The notes: a model not told the origin generated them from the sequence alone. DNA of 19,539 nt from JBOGEN01 sp050743265 (GCA_050743265.1 JBOGEN010000138.1:1-19539); one strand, 5' to 3'. Shown: positions 1-7,718, counted from the stretch's first letter. A program made the numbers and translations.

Positions 1-64
1 CCGCCGGGCAGCGCTCCGTACCGTGCGTGACGCCTCGCGACCTCGGTGAGGCCTCGGGGACGCC

Positions 65-166
65 TCAGGTGATCAGCCCCAGCCCGTACGCCCCCGTGAC
101 GAGGACCGCGAAGATCGTCAGGCCGAAGAGGATGGTGATCCAGAGCCTCCTGAGGGTGCCTGCCAT
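65..166 (-). CDS. 33-residue single-span membrane microprotein downstream of the Nramp-like transporter
   Basis: A short reading frame encodes 33 residues. It begins MAGTLRRLW, continues with a hydrophobic stretch of about 20 residues (roughly residues 9-31, rich in I, L, F, V, A and G), and ends GLGLIT before a TGA stop. The basic start (two Arg) followed by a hydrophobic span suggests one membrane helix with its N-terminus in the cytoplasm. A GAGG ribosome binding site lies about 7 bases before the ATG. The gene follows the transporter on the same strand after 65 bp, so the two are probably co-transcribed. I do not recognise a named family. Small single-span proteins often act as accessory subunits of transporters, and that role is inferred here. 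It could be a chance frame, but start, ribosome binding site and hydrophobic profile agree. Confidence 0.6.
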   Translation of the reverse strand: MAGTLRRLWITILFGLTIFAVLVTGAYGLGLIT

Positions 167-231
167 CAGCGACCTCGTCTCTCAGTCGGGTGTGCCACGT
201 CAGGGGGGATGCTACGCCGGAGCCGGTTGCG

Positions 232-1701
232 CTACGCCAGCGATGTCGGCCCCTCGCTCACCATCTGGTAGACGAGGTACAGGGCGAACGCCACGTAGAA
301 GCACGCGGTGAACACCATGATCGGCACGCGCCAGCCCTTGAGCTGGGCGAAGTCCGGCAGCACCTTACGGTTGAGCAGGATCAGCAGCACCGAGTAGAAG
401 GCCATGACGAACCCACCGGTGGCGGCCGAGATGACCAGCAGGACGACGGGCTCGATCCCGGTCCAGATGATGACCGAGCCGGTGATGAGCAGGAACCAGA
501 CGACCGTGACGTAGATCTTGCTCTCGCTCCAGAACTGGTTGTTCTTGAGGAAGCTGACCTTCAACGCGTCACCGACGAGCCGGCTCACGTAGTCCACCAC
601 GCCCACGTTCGTGGAGAAGAGCATGAGGAACCCGGCGACGTAGAAGGTCGTCTCGAACCAGGGTCCTACGGCCGCACCGAGGGCCTCGCCCTCCAGCGCG
701 ATGAAGTCCAGGCCCTCGACGGCCTCCTCCTGGACGCCGATGGTCGAGAAGACCAGCACCGACATGGAGACCAGCAGCAAGGCCCCGATGGCCCAGAACG
801 TGATCAGCTGCTCCTGGTTCGCGATCTTCCACCAGCTGGTCCAGCGGCGCCTGTTCTCGGCGCTGGACGGGGGGTAGTAGCCGAGCGACGGGGCGGCGAC
901 CTCGTCACCGGTGATCGGGGACACGATGTTCGGGATGTGCTTGCCCATCCCCATGCCCTTGTCCCGCAGGTAGTTGCTCTGCACCAGGTTGTTCGCACCA
1001 CCGGCGCCGGCGAACACGATCGCCCCGAACAGGGATGCCGCGCCAAGCTCGGAGACGAAGCTCGGAAGATCTGCCGCGCCACTGGGGGCGGAGGAGATCG
1101 TCGCGCCCCACGCTCCCGCGTCCGTGGCGATGGCGATCGCCACGACGACGAAGGCCAGGATCAGCACCACCATGACGCCTTCGGCCTTCTCCAGCGTCTG
1201 GTAGATGACCGGCGACACGGTGATCGCCAGGCCGATGGAGAGCAGGAAGAGCGTCGTGATGATCGGGATGTTCGCGTCGCTCAGACCGAAGATGAACGTG
1301 AACTCCTCGGCCCCACTCGATGCCCAGCCGGGCCAGATGTTTGGTGCCAACGCCCCGACGATGAACACGAGCCCCCACGGTCCCCACAGCCGGGAGAACC
1401 CGGTGACGGCTGTCTCCCCGGTGACCAGCGTGTAGCGCTCGATCTCCATGTTGAGGAAGTACTGCATGGTGATGCCGAGCACGGCGAGCCACATCAACCC
1501 CAGGCCCACCTGCGAGGTGATGTACGGCCAGAGGATCAGCTCACCGGAGCCGAGTGCCGTGGCCGTAAGGATGACGCTGGCACCGATGTAGTTCCGCAGT
1601 CCGCCGGGCTCCGGTAGGTCCCGGTACTCGACCGCGGGGAGGTATTTGCTCGGCAGCTCCCTGGCCTGCTGGCCGGTCTGCTGCACGGCGGTTTGGCTCA
1701 T
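232..1701 (-). CDS. Nramp-superfamily-like membrane transporter, non-canonical substrate site
   Basis: The product is 489 residues with a hydrophilic N-terminal tail of about 35 residues and about 11 predicted membrane helices. Overall layout and length resemble the Nramp (SLC11/MntH) family. The classical Nramp metal-binding motifs are not visible: where helix 1 normally has DPGN there is ATALGSGELILWP (about 47-59), and where helix 6 normally has a Met-Pro-His motif there is GAGGANNLVQSNYLRDKG (about 232-249). It is therefore probably a divergent clade whose substrate need not be Mn2+ or Fe2+. The ATG follows a strong GGAGAAGGAG ribosome binding site. It lies 206 bp downstream of glcF on the same strand, so it may be part of, or co-regulated with, the glycolate oxidase operon. 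Transport of glycolate or another small organic acid is inferred from context only. The fold assignment is fairly secure and the substrate is unknown. Confidence 0.8.
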   Translation of the reverse strand: MSQTAVQQTGQQARELPSKYLPAVEYRDLPEPGGLRNYIGASVILTATALGSGELILWPYITSQVGLGLMWLAVLGITMQYFLNMEIERYTLVTGETAVTGFSRLWGPWGLVFIVGALAPNIWPGWASSGAEEFTFIFGLSDANIPIITTLFLLSIGLAITVSPVIYQTLEKAEGVMVVLILAFVVVAIAIATDAGAWGATISSAPSGAADLPSFVSELGAASLFGAIVFAGAGGANNLVQSNYLRDKGMGMGKHIPNIVSPITGDEVAAPSLGYYPPSSAENRRRWTSWWKIANQEQLITFWAIGALLLVSMSVLVFSTIGVQEEAVEGLDFIALEGEALGAAVGPWFETTFYVAGFLMLFSTNVGVVDYVSRLVGDALKVSFLKNNQFWSESKIYVTVVWFLLITGSVIIWTGIEPVVLLVISAATGGFVMAFYSVLLILLNRKVLPDFAQLKGWRVPIMVFTACFYVAFALYLVYQMVSEGPTSLA

Positions 1702-1738
1702 GCTCCTTCTCCACCCTCGAACCCAGAGGACATGTCAT

Positions 1739-1775
1739 CTCGCGACCCCAGTGGGACCCCCAGTGGGGTCGCGAG
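1739..1775 (-). promoter_or_regulatory. 12-bp perfect inverted repeat upstream of the transporter
   Basis: The arms CTCGCGACCCCA (1739-1750) and TGGGGTCGCGAG (1764-1775) are perfect inverted repeats around a 13-base centre. Inside, CCCCAGTGGG occurs twice as a direct repeat (1746-1755 and 1758-1767). The structure lies about 40-75 bases before the transporter ATG. It could be a stable hairpin in the transporter leader, a terminator stem for the glcDEF transcript (no T-run follows), or an operator. The sequence does not decide between these. Confidence 0.55.
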
Positions 1776-1875
1776 CGTTCGTGTACGCCTCGGGGGCAGG
1801 GCCCCCAGCCGTGCCAGGACGCCCGCACTCCGCGTGCGGCCGTGAACTGCATGCGCATACCCGTCCCGGATCAAG

Positions 1876-1893
1876 GTGTAACGCGTGTCACAC
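1876..1893. promoter_or_regulatory. 18-bp imperfect palindrome, possible operator
   Basis: GTGTAACGCGTGTCACAC is symmetric at 7 of 9 base pairs (outer arms GTGT/ACAC). It lies 15 bp beyond the glcF stop codon, in the glcF-transporter gap and upstream of the 12-bp inverted repeat. The size and symmetry fit a dimeric regulator such as a GntR- or TetR-type protein, but no regulator gene is present in the window. No convincing -35/-10 pair was found in this gap. Confidence 0.3.
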
Positions 1894-1907
1894 AAAGACT
1901 GGGTAAT

Positions 1908-3269
1908 TCACCCTGCCGTGGCGGCGGTTGTCTCGCCATGCGAGCCGCTCGTGTCCGCTCCGTGACGTACGAGGGCCGCCGAGCCGAGGCCCCGGAGGGA
2001 CGCGTCGAGCAGCGTGGCCGTGGACGCCACCCGGAGAGGGACCCCCCGACGGGCGGTGGCGGCGGCGATCTGGAGCATGCAGCCCGGGTTGCCGGTCACG
2101 AGCAGATCCGCGCCGGTCGACAGCACGTGACCGGCCTTGCGGTCCCCGAGGTCGGACGCGGCCTCGGGGTGGAGCAGGTTGTAGATGCCGGCGGAGCCGC
2201 AGCAGATGTCGGCCTGGGCGATCTCGCGCACGGTGAGGCCCGGCACCCCGCCCAGGAGCGTGCGCGGCTGCTGCCGTACGCCCTGGGCGTGGGCGAGGTG
2301 GCAGGCGTCGTGGTACGCGACCGTGAGCGGCAGCGGGTGACGCTCGGCCACCGGGCCCAGCTCGACGAGCGCCTCGGTGAGGTCGCGCGTACGGTCGGCG
2401 AACGCCTCGGCTCGGGAAGCCCAGCCGGGCTCGTCCGCGAGCAGGTGGGCGTACTCCTTCATCGCCGACCCGCACCCCGCCGCGTTGGTGACGACGAGGT
2501 CGACCCCCGCCTCCTCGAACGTCTCGATCGTGCGCTTCGCGAACGAGCGGGCCTCGGCATCGCGTCCGTTGTGCATCGAGAGCGCGCCGCAGCACGACTG
2601 GCGCGGCGGGACGACGACGTCACAGCCCTCCATCGCCAGCACGCGGGCGGTGGCCGCGTTGACGTCGGGGAAGAACGCGTCCTGGACGCATCCGGTGAGC
2701 AGGCCGACGGTGGCGCGACGAGGGGTGCCCCGGGCCGACACCCGAGCCGGAAGCCTCGTCGCCTTGGACAGCGGCGGTGCGAGCGCCTCCATCGTGCGCA
2801 GCGTGGGGGAGAGCCGCTCGAGCAGCCCGCTGCGCCGGACGAGGCCGGAGAGCCCCGACCGCTGGTACGCAGCCAGCGGCCCGCGGAGCAGCCTGAGCCG
2901 CCGCGGATAGGGGAACAGCGCGAAGATGGCCCGGCGGAGCAGGCGGTCCTTGGCCGTGCGGTCGTACTCCTCCTCGACCGTGACGCGCATCTTCTCCACG
3001 AGTGGCCCGTACTGCACGCCCGACGGGCACGCGGTCACGCACGCCATGCAGCCGAGGCACCGGTCGATGTGCGTGGCCGTGGACGCCCCGACGGGAGCGC
3101 CCTGCTCCACCTGCTCCATGAGGTGGATCCGCCCGCGGGGGGAGTCCATCTCCTCGCCCCACAGGACGTACGTGGGGCAGGTGGGCAGGCAGAAGCCGCA
3201 GTGCACGCAGTCGGAGAGCAGGTTCGCGTCCGGGAGCGTGCGCTCGGAGCGGGGCGGTGGCGCGGGCAT
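1908..3269 (-). CDS. glcF: glycolate oxidase iron-sulfur subunit GlcF
   Basis: This 453-residue protein carries the electron-transfer subunit signature of glycolate oxidase. Two 4Fe-4S motifs sit near the N-terminus: CVHCGFCLPTCP (Cys 21, 24, 27, 31) and CLGCMACVTACP (Cys 71, 74, 77, 81). Two CCG-type cysteine-rich domains follow, with Cys-Cys pairs at 226-227 (SCCGAL) and 356-357 (ICCGSAG), as in heterodisulfide-reductase-like proteins. It takes electrons from the flavin subunits GlcD and GlcE and passes them to the membrane respiratory chain. Its ATG overlaps the glcE stop in an ATGA arrangement, indicating translational coupling. All cluster ligands appear intact and the length is normal. 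The C-terminal tail (about residues 430-453, rich in G, S, T and A) looks disordered. Confidence 0.93.
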   Translation of the reverse strand: MPAPPPRSERTLPDANLLSDCVHCGFCLPTCPTYVLWGEEMDSPRGRIHLMEQVEQGAPVGASTATHIDRCLGCMACVTACPSGVQYGPLVEKMRVTVEEEYDRTAKDRLLRRAIFALFPYPRRLRLLRGPLAAYQRSGLSGLVRRSGLLERLSPTLRTMEALAPPLSKATRLPARVSARGTPRRATVGLLTGCVQDAFFPDVNAATARVLAMEGCDVVVPPRQSCCGALSMHNGRDAEARSFAKRTIETFEEAGVDLVVTNAAGCGSAMKEYAHLLADEPGWASRAEAFADRTRDLTEALVELGPVAERHPLPLTVAYHDACHLAHAQGVRQQPRTLLGGVPGLTVREIAQADICCGSAGIYNLLHPEAASDLGDRKAGHVLSTGADLLVTGNPGCMLQIAAATARRGVPLRVASTATLLDASLRGLGSAALVRHGADTSGSHGETTAATAG

Positions 3270-4567
3270 CAGATCCCTCCGACGAAGCGGCCCGGGGACA
3301 GCAGACGATGCGGGTCGAACCGCTCCTTGACACGCCGCATCAGGTCCAGCCCGGTCACGGGGCCCCAGCAGTCAACGGCCTCGCGCACCGCCCGGGGGGC
3401 ACTGAGCAGGACGAGCGTGCCGTCCTGGCGTCCCGCCTCGCGGCGGACCTCGTCCACGAACGTCGCGACCGGGCCGGCGTCGGTGGCGACGGGCAGCCCG
3501 CCGTAGAGGACGCCGACGCCGAGGGACCCGCGGAGCGGGACGGCGAGACCAGCGCGGCGTGCGGCGCGTTCGACGGTCTCCATCACGGCGGGGAGTCCGG
3601 AGAGGCGTGAGGTCAGCCGGAACGCGACGTCCCCGAGCCCCCAGGGGGCCGTGCCCCAGCCGGGCGGAGGATCGTCACTCACGGTCGCGCCCGGACCGAG
3701 GACCCCCACAGCGGTCTCCGCCCGAGCCGCCACGCCCTCGGGCACACCTTCGACGAGACCGGCGACGGTGAGCGGCCCGTCCACGGATGGCCGGTCCACC
3801 TCGAGTGCGGCGAGGGAGAGAGACGAGCGACGCAGCGCCGCCGCGGCCTCCGTGGCCGCGGGCACGTCGTCCACGGTCACCGAGACGGTGGAGCACCGCG
3901 CCGGGCGGGGGTGCAGCCGCAGCACTGCCTCCGTGACGACACCGAGCGTGCCGTACGCGCCGGTGTAGAGCTTTCCGAGGTCGTACCCCGCCACGTTCTT
4001 CACGACCTTGCCACCGGAGCGGGTCACCGTGCCGTCCGGCCGTACCACGGTCACGCCGAGCAGCAGGTCGCGCGCGCTGCCGTACAGCAGCCGACGGGGC
4101 CCGCTGCCGTTCACGCCGATGACGCCGCCGACCGTGCCGCCGGGCACCACCGGGTCAAGCGCCAGCATCTGCCCGGCCTCGGCGACGGTCTCCTGCAGCG
4201 TCTCGAGCGGGACGCCGGCCTGGGCCCGGACGACGAGGTCGCCCGCCGCGTGCTCAAGCACGGCGTCCATCCGCGTGCAGTCGAGGACGACGTCCACCGC
4301 CTCAGGGGGCGCGCCCCAGTCGAGCGTCGTGCCCCGGCCCCGGGCAACGGTCCGCAGACCCTGCGCGGAGCCCAGCCGCAGCACACCCGCGGTCTCCTCC
4401 GTCGAGCCGGGGCGGACGACGGCCTGGGCGGCGACCCCGTCGACGGCGTCGGTGTCCTCGGCCGGGCGGACGTGCTCGTCCCCGCACACGCCCGCCAGGT
4501 CGGCGAGAAGGGTCCCGGACGTGGACGCGCCCTTCTTCCGTCGCTGGGTCCCACGGGTGGTGACCAT
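3269..4567 (-). CDS. glcE: glycolate oxidase FAD-binding subunit GlcE
   Basis: This 432-residue protein contains a PCMH-type FAD-binding domain (about residues 45-230). Visible motifs are PGGTVGGVIGVNGSGPRR, a GSARDLLLGV segment and KNVAGYDLGKLYTGAYGTLG, all characteristic of GlcE. GlcE is the second flavin-domain subunit of the GlcDEF complex that oxidises glycolate to glyoxylate. The first 20 residues are basic and low in conservation. The start is the ATG immediately after the stop of a tiny upstream frame (TGA directly followed by ATG), with GAGG at a suitable distance. The 3' end overlaps the glcF start. No truncation or frame disruption is visible. Confidence 0.92.
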   Translation of the reverse strand: MVTTRGTQRRKKGASTSGTLLADLAGVCGDEHVRPAEDTDAVDGVAAQAVVRPGSTEETAGVLRLGSAQGLRTVARGRGTTLDWGAPPEAVDVVLDCTRMDAVLEHAAGDLVVRAQAGVPLETLQETVAEAGQMLALDPVVPGGTVGGVIGVNGSGPRRLLYGSARDLLLGVTVVRPDGTVTRSGGKVVKNVAGYDLGKLYTGAYGTLGVVTEAVLRLHPRPARCSTVSVTVDDVPAATEAAAALRRSSLSLAALEVDRPSVDGPLTVAGLVEGVPEGVAARAETAVGVLGPGATVSDDPPPGWGTAPWGLGDVAFRLTSRLSGLPAVMETVERAARRAGLAVPLRGSLGVGVLYGGLPVATDAGPVATFVDEVRREAGRQDGTLVLLSAPRAVREAVDCWGPVTGLDLMRRVKERFDPHRLLSPGRFVGGI

Positions 4568-4600
4568 TCAGAAGACCTCGTGCGGCAGGGGCTCGGGCAT
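4568..4600 (-). CDS. 10-residue minicistron between glcD and glcE (second of two)
   Basis: The frame reads MPEPLPHEVF and stops at a TGA followed directly by the glcE ATG. Its own start overlaps the stop of the preceding minicistron as TGATG. A GAGG sits about 8 bases before the start. The last residues EVF repeat the C-terminus of GlcD, because the whole segment is a duplication of the glcD end. It is likely meaningful as a reinitiation step rather than as a peptide, and expression is not demonstrated. Confidence 0.35.
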   Translation of the reverse strand: MPEPLPHEVF

Positions 4601-4647
4601 CAGAAGACCTCGTGCATCAGGGGCTCGGGAGGCAGGGGCTCGGGCAT
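4600..4647 (-). CDS. 15-residue minicistron between glcD and glcE (first of two)
   Basis: The start overlaps the glcD stop as TGATG. The frame encodes MPEPLPPEPLMHEVF and ends in a TGA that overlaps the start of the next minicistron, again as TGATG. The MPEPLP segment is shared with the second minicistron, and the EVF end repeats the GlcD C-terminus. No function as a peptide is recognised. The arrangement could pass terminating ribosomes from glcD towards glcE. Confidence 0.35.
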   Translation of the reverse strand: MPEPLPPEPLMHEVF

Positions 4648-6113
4648 CAGAAGACCTCGGCCACCCCGGACTCGGCGAGCGGGTGCACGCCCCTGTGGCG
4701 GCCGGGGACCTCACCACACAGCCGCGGCGTGGGGAACACCTTGCCCGGGTTGCTCAGCCCGTCCGGGTCGAACGCGCAGCGCAGCAGCTGCATCGTGTCG
4801 AGGTCCTCGTCGGTGAACATGCGGGGCATGTGCTTGGCCTTGTCCGCGCCGACGCCGTGCTCTCCGGTGATCGAGCCACCGTGCTCGATGCACAGGTCGA
4901 GGATCGCGCCGGACGCCTCCTCGGCACGGTCGGCCTCGCCCGGTACGGACTCGTCGTACAGGACGAGCGGGTGCAGGTTGCCGTCGCCGGCGTGGAACAC
5001 GTTCGCCACCCGGACGCCGGTCCGCGTCTCCAGCTCGCTGATCGCGTGCAGGACCTCGGGCAGCGCGGTCCGCGGGATCACCCCGTCCTGGACGATGTAG
5101 TCGGGGCTGATGCGTCCGACCGCGGCGAACGCCGACTTTCGTCCCTTCCAGATGAGCGCGCGCTCGGCGTCGTCGGCGGCCACCCGGATCTCGAACGCCG
5201 CGTTCGCCTCGCACAGCCGTTGCACGGCGGCGAACTGGTGCTCCACCTCGGCCTCGGGGCCGTCCAGCTCGACGACGAGGACACCCCCCGCGCCCTCGGG
5301 GTACCCGCACTTCACCGCGAACTCGGCGGCCTCGATGGACAGGGCGTCCATCATCTCGATCGCGGCAGGGACTACCCCCTCGGCGATGATCGCGCTGACC
5401 GCCGCGCCGGCGTCATCCGTGGTGCGGAACCCGGCGAGCAGCGTGCGCACGCACTCGGGGGCGCGCATGAGGCGGACGGTGACCCGGGTGGCGATGCCCA
5501 GCGTGCCCTCGGAGCCGACGAACGCGCCCACGAGGTCGTAGCCGGGGGAGTCGGGCGCGCGGCCCCCGAGGGAGACCAGGTCGCCGTCCGGGGTGACGAC
5601 ATCGAGGCCGGTGACGTGGTGGGTGGTGAAGCCGTACTTCAGGCAGTGCGCGCCGCCGGAGTTCTCCGCGACGTTGCCGCCGATCGAACACACCTGCTGG
5701 CTCGACGGGTCGGGGGCGTAGTAGTACCCGTCCGGCGCGGCGGCCCGGGTCACGTCGAGGTTGATGACGCCCGGCTCGACGACGGCCCGCTCGTCGAGGG
5801 TGTTCACCTCGAGGATCGTCCGCATCCGTGACGTCACGATGAGCACGCCGTCCGCCCGGGGCAGCGCCCCCGCCGACAGCCCGGTGCCCGACCCGCGGGC
5901 CACGAACGGCACACCCGCGTCGGCACACGCCCGGACAACGCCGGCCACCTCGTCCGGCGAGCCGGGCAGCACCACGAGGCCGGGAGAGACCCGGTAGTGC
6001 GTGAGCCCGTCGCACTCGTACGTGCGCAGCTCGGCCTCGTCGTCCACGACCGCGTCCGCCCCGAGGGTCGCGCGGAACCGTGCGGCGAGCCGGGGGAGGA
6101 CGTCGGTGCTCAT
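4647..6113 (-). CDS. glcD: glycolate oxidase catalytic FAD subunit GlcD
   Basis: This 488-residue protein belongs to the FAD-linked oxidase family (GlcD / D-lactate dehydrogenase type). An N-terminal PCMH FAD-binding domain spans about residues 35-220, with RGSGTGLSAGA and a GGNVAENSGGAHCLKYG segment. It is followed by the FAD-oxidase C-terminal domain with FHAGDGNLHPL and GEHGVGADKA, which hold the conserved His residues near the flavin and substrate. The protein oxidises glycolate, and in some relatives D-lactate, as part of GlcDEF. The chosen ATG gives the family length and overlaps the aceB stop as ATGA. An upstream extension of the frame runs antiparallel through aceB and is not coding. 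The C-terminal EVF is copied twice in the spacer downstream. Confidence 0.93.
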   Translation of the reverse strand: MSTDVLPRLAARFRATLGADAVVDDEAELRTYECDGLTHYRVSPGLVVLPGSPDEVAGVVRACADAGVPFVARGSGTGLSAGALPRADGVLIVTSRMRTILEVNTLDERAVVEPGVINLDVTRAAAPDGYYYAPDPSSQQVCSIGGNVAENSGGAHCLKYGFTTHHVTGLDVVTPDGDLVSLGGRAPDSPGYDLVGAFVGSEGTLGIATRVTVRLMRAPECVRTLLAGFRTTDDAGAAVSAIIAEGVVPAAIEMMDALSIEAAEFAVKCGYPEGAGGVLVVELDGPEAEVEHQFAAVQRLCEANAAFEIRVAADDAERALIWKGRKSAFAAVGRISPDYIVQDGVIPRTALPEVLHAISELETRTGVRVANVFHAGDGNLHPLVLYDESVPGEADRAEEASGAILDLCIEHGGSITGEHGVGADKAKHMPRMFTDEDLDTMQLLRCAFDPDGLSNPGKVFPTPRLCGEVPGRHRGVHPLAESGVAEVF

Positions 6114-7693
6114 GGCATCCGGTCGTACGCCGGCAGGGTGAGGAACTCGGGATAGTCGTCCGCCAGCGCCATCTCGGTGAACAGCGCCTTCGCGTCCGCA
6201 AACTCGGCCGGGTCGCCCAGCTTGGCGATCTCCTTGTCGACGATGCGTTCCACCAGGTCGCGGGTGACCTTCTGCCCCTCGGCGAGGGTCACGTCGTTGT
6301 GCAGCCACTGCCAGACCTGGCTGCGTGAGATCTCGGCGGTGGCAGCGTCCTCCATGAGGTTGAAGATGCCCACGGCGCCCTGCCCGTGCATCCAGGCGGC
6401 CAGGTACTGCACGCCGACGCTGACGTCGTTGCGCAGCCCCGCCTCCGTCACCGTCGCCGGGGTGGCGGACACGTTGAGCAGGTCCTCCGCCGTCACCGAC
6501 ACGTCGTCGCGCTTCCTGTCGATCTGGTTCGGCTTGTCGCCGAGCACCGCGTCGAACTCCTCGAAGCACACCGGCACCAGGTCCGGGTGGGCCACCCAGG
6601 AGCCGTCGAAGCCGTCGCCGGCCTCGCGACGCTTGTCCTCGTGCACCTTGGCCAGCGCCGTCTTGTTGACCTCGGGGTCCTTGCGGGACGGGATGAAGGC
6701 CGCCATGCCGCCGATGGCGTGCGCGCCCCGGCGGTGGCAGGTCGACACGAGCAGCTCGGTGTACGCCCGCATGAACGGGGCCGTCATCGTCACCGCGTTG
6801 CGGTCGGACAGCAGGAAGTCGGCGCCGCGGGTGCGGAAGCACTTGATCATGCTGAACAGGTAGTCCCAGCGGCCGGCGTTCAGCCCGGCGGAGTGCTCCC
6901 GCAGCTCGTACAGGATCTCCTCCATCTCGAACGCCGCCGGCACGGTTTCGATGAGCACCGTCGCGCGGATCGTGCCCTGCGGGATGCCGAGCGCGTCCTG
7001 GGCGAAGCGGAACACGTCGTTCCACAGCCGCGCCTCGAGGTGGCTCTCCAGCTTCGGCAGGTAGAAGTACGGCCCCGTGCCCTTGTCGAGCGTGCGGCGT
7101 GCGCAGTGGAAGAAGTAGAGACCGAAGTCCACCAGCGCGCCTGCGACCGGCTGGCCGTCCACGCGTACGTGCTTCTCGGGCAGGTGCCACCCGCGCGGCC
7201 GCACCACGATCGTGGCGAGCTCGTCGTCGGGACGCAGCGCGTACGTCTTGTCGCCCGTGGAGAAGTCGACCGTGCGGTCGAGGGCGTCGGCCAGGTTGAG
7301 CTGGCCGGCGACCATGTTCTCCCACAGCGGGGTGTTGGCGTCCTCGAAGTCGGCGAGCCACACCTTCGCGCCGGAGTTGAGCGCGTTGACCGTCATCTTG
7401 CGGTCGGTGGGACCGGTGATCTCCACCCGCCGGTCGGCGATCCCCGGTGCGGGGGCGGCCACCTGCCAGTCGCCCTCCCGGACGTCCTTGGTGGCCTCGA
7501 GGAAGGTCAGTGTGCCGCCCTGCGCGAGGTCGGCGTCTCGCTCGCGGCGCCGGGCGAGGATCTCGTCGCGCCGCCCACCGAACTCGCGGTGCAGGGAGGC
7601 GAGGAAGGCGAGCGCGTCGGGAGTGAGGATCTCTTCGAAGCGCTCCTGGGACGGACCCGTGACCTCGACACCCTCGGGAACACCTGCCGGCAT
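6110..7693 (-). CDS. aceB: malate synthase A
   Basis: This 527-residue protein catalyses condensation of glyoxylate with acetyl-CoA to (S)-malate. It contains the malate synthase signature REHSAGLNAGRWDYLF at residues 265-280, the upstream GPYFYLPKLESHLEARLWN segment (about 207-225) and DVSVGVQYLAAWMHGQGAVG near the C-terminus. Its length fits the A isoform (about 530) rather than the G isoform (about 720). The ATG has a GGGGAG ribosome binding site. It is the first gene of the operon and overlaps glcD, so it takes up the glyoxylate made by GlcDEF. Isocitrate lyase is not in the window. Because the operon partner is glycolate oxidase, its main role here is probably glycolate use, although it could also serve the glyoxylate shunt. 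Confidence 0.95.
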   Translation of the reverse strand: MPAGVPEGVEVTGPSQERFEEILTPDALAFLASLHREFGGRRDEILARRRERDADLAQGGTLTFLEATKDVREGDWQVAAPAPGIADRRVEITGPTDRKMTVNALNSGAKVWLADFEDANTPLWENMVAGQLNLADALDRTVDFSTGDKTYALRPDDELATIVVRPRGWHLPEKHVRVDGQPVAGALVDFGLYFFHCARRTLDKGTGPYFYLPKLESHLEARLWNDVFRFAQDALGIPQGTIRATVLIETVPAAFEMEEILYELREHSAGLNAGRWDYLFSMIKCFRTRGADFLLSDRNAVTMTAPFMRAYTELLVSTCHRRGAHAIGGMAAFIPSRKDPEVNKTALAKVHEDKRREAGDGFDGSWVAHPDLVPVCFEEFDAVLGDKPNQIDRKRDDVSVTAEDLLNVSATPATVTEAGLRNDVSVGVQYLAAWMHGQGAVGIFNLMEDAATAEISRSQVWQWLHNDVTLAEGQKVTRDLVERIVDKEIAKLGDPAEFADAKALFTEMALADDYPEFLTLPAYDRMP

Positions 7694-7718
7694 CGTGCCG
7701 CTCCCCTTTCCTGGGTAT

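Larger units (their letters stand above)
4568..4660 (-). repeat. tandem duplication of the glcD stop/start junction
   Basis: On the plus strand the unit TCAGAAGACCTCG, a short spacer and CAGGGGCTCGGG occurs at 4568-4599 (32 bp) and 4600-4630 (31 bp). A half unit follows at 4631-4646, and the original glcD end is at 4647-4660. On the coding strand each copy carries GAGGTCTTCTGATG: a GAGG ribosome binding site, the codons for Val-Phe, a stop and an overlapping start. The spacer between glcD and glcE is therefore built entirely from copies of the coupling junction. Confidence 0.85.

Noticed and set aside
1..64. A terminator after the microprotein gene
   Set aside because: Short GCCTC/GAGGC pairings exist, but several alternatives of equal strength compete and there is no T-run. 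Nothing can be supported.
4008..5831. A long plus-strand open frame across glcD and glcE
   Set aside because: It crosses two real genes on the opposite strand, shows arginine- and alanine-rich low complexity and has no ribosome binding site or motif.
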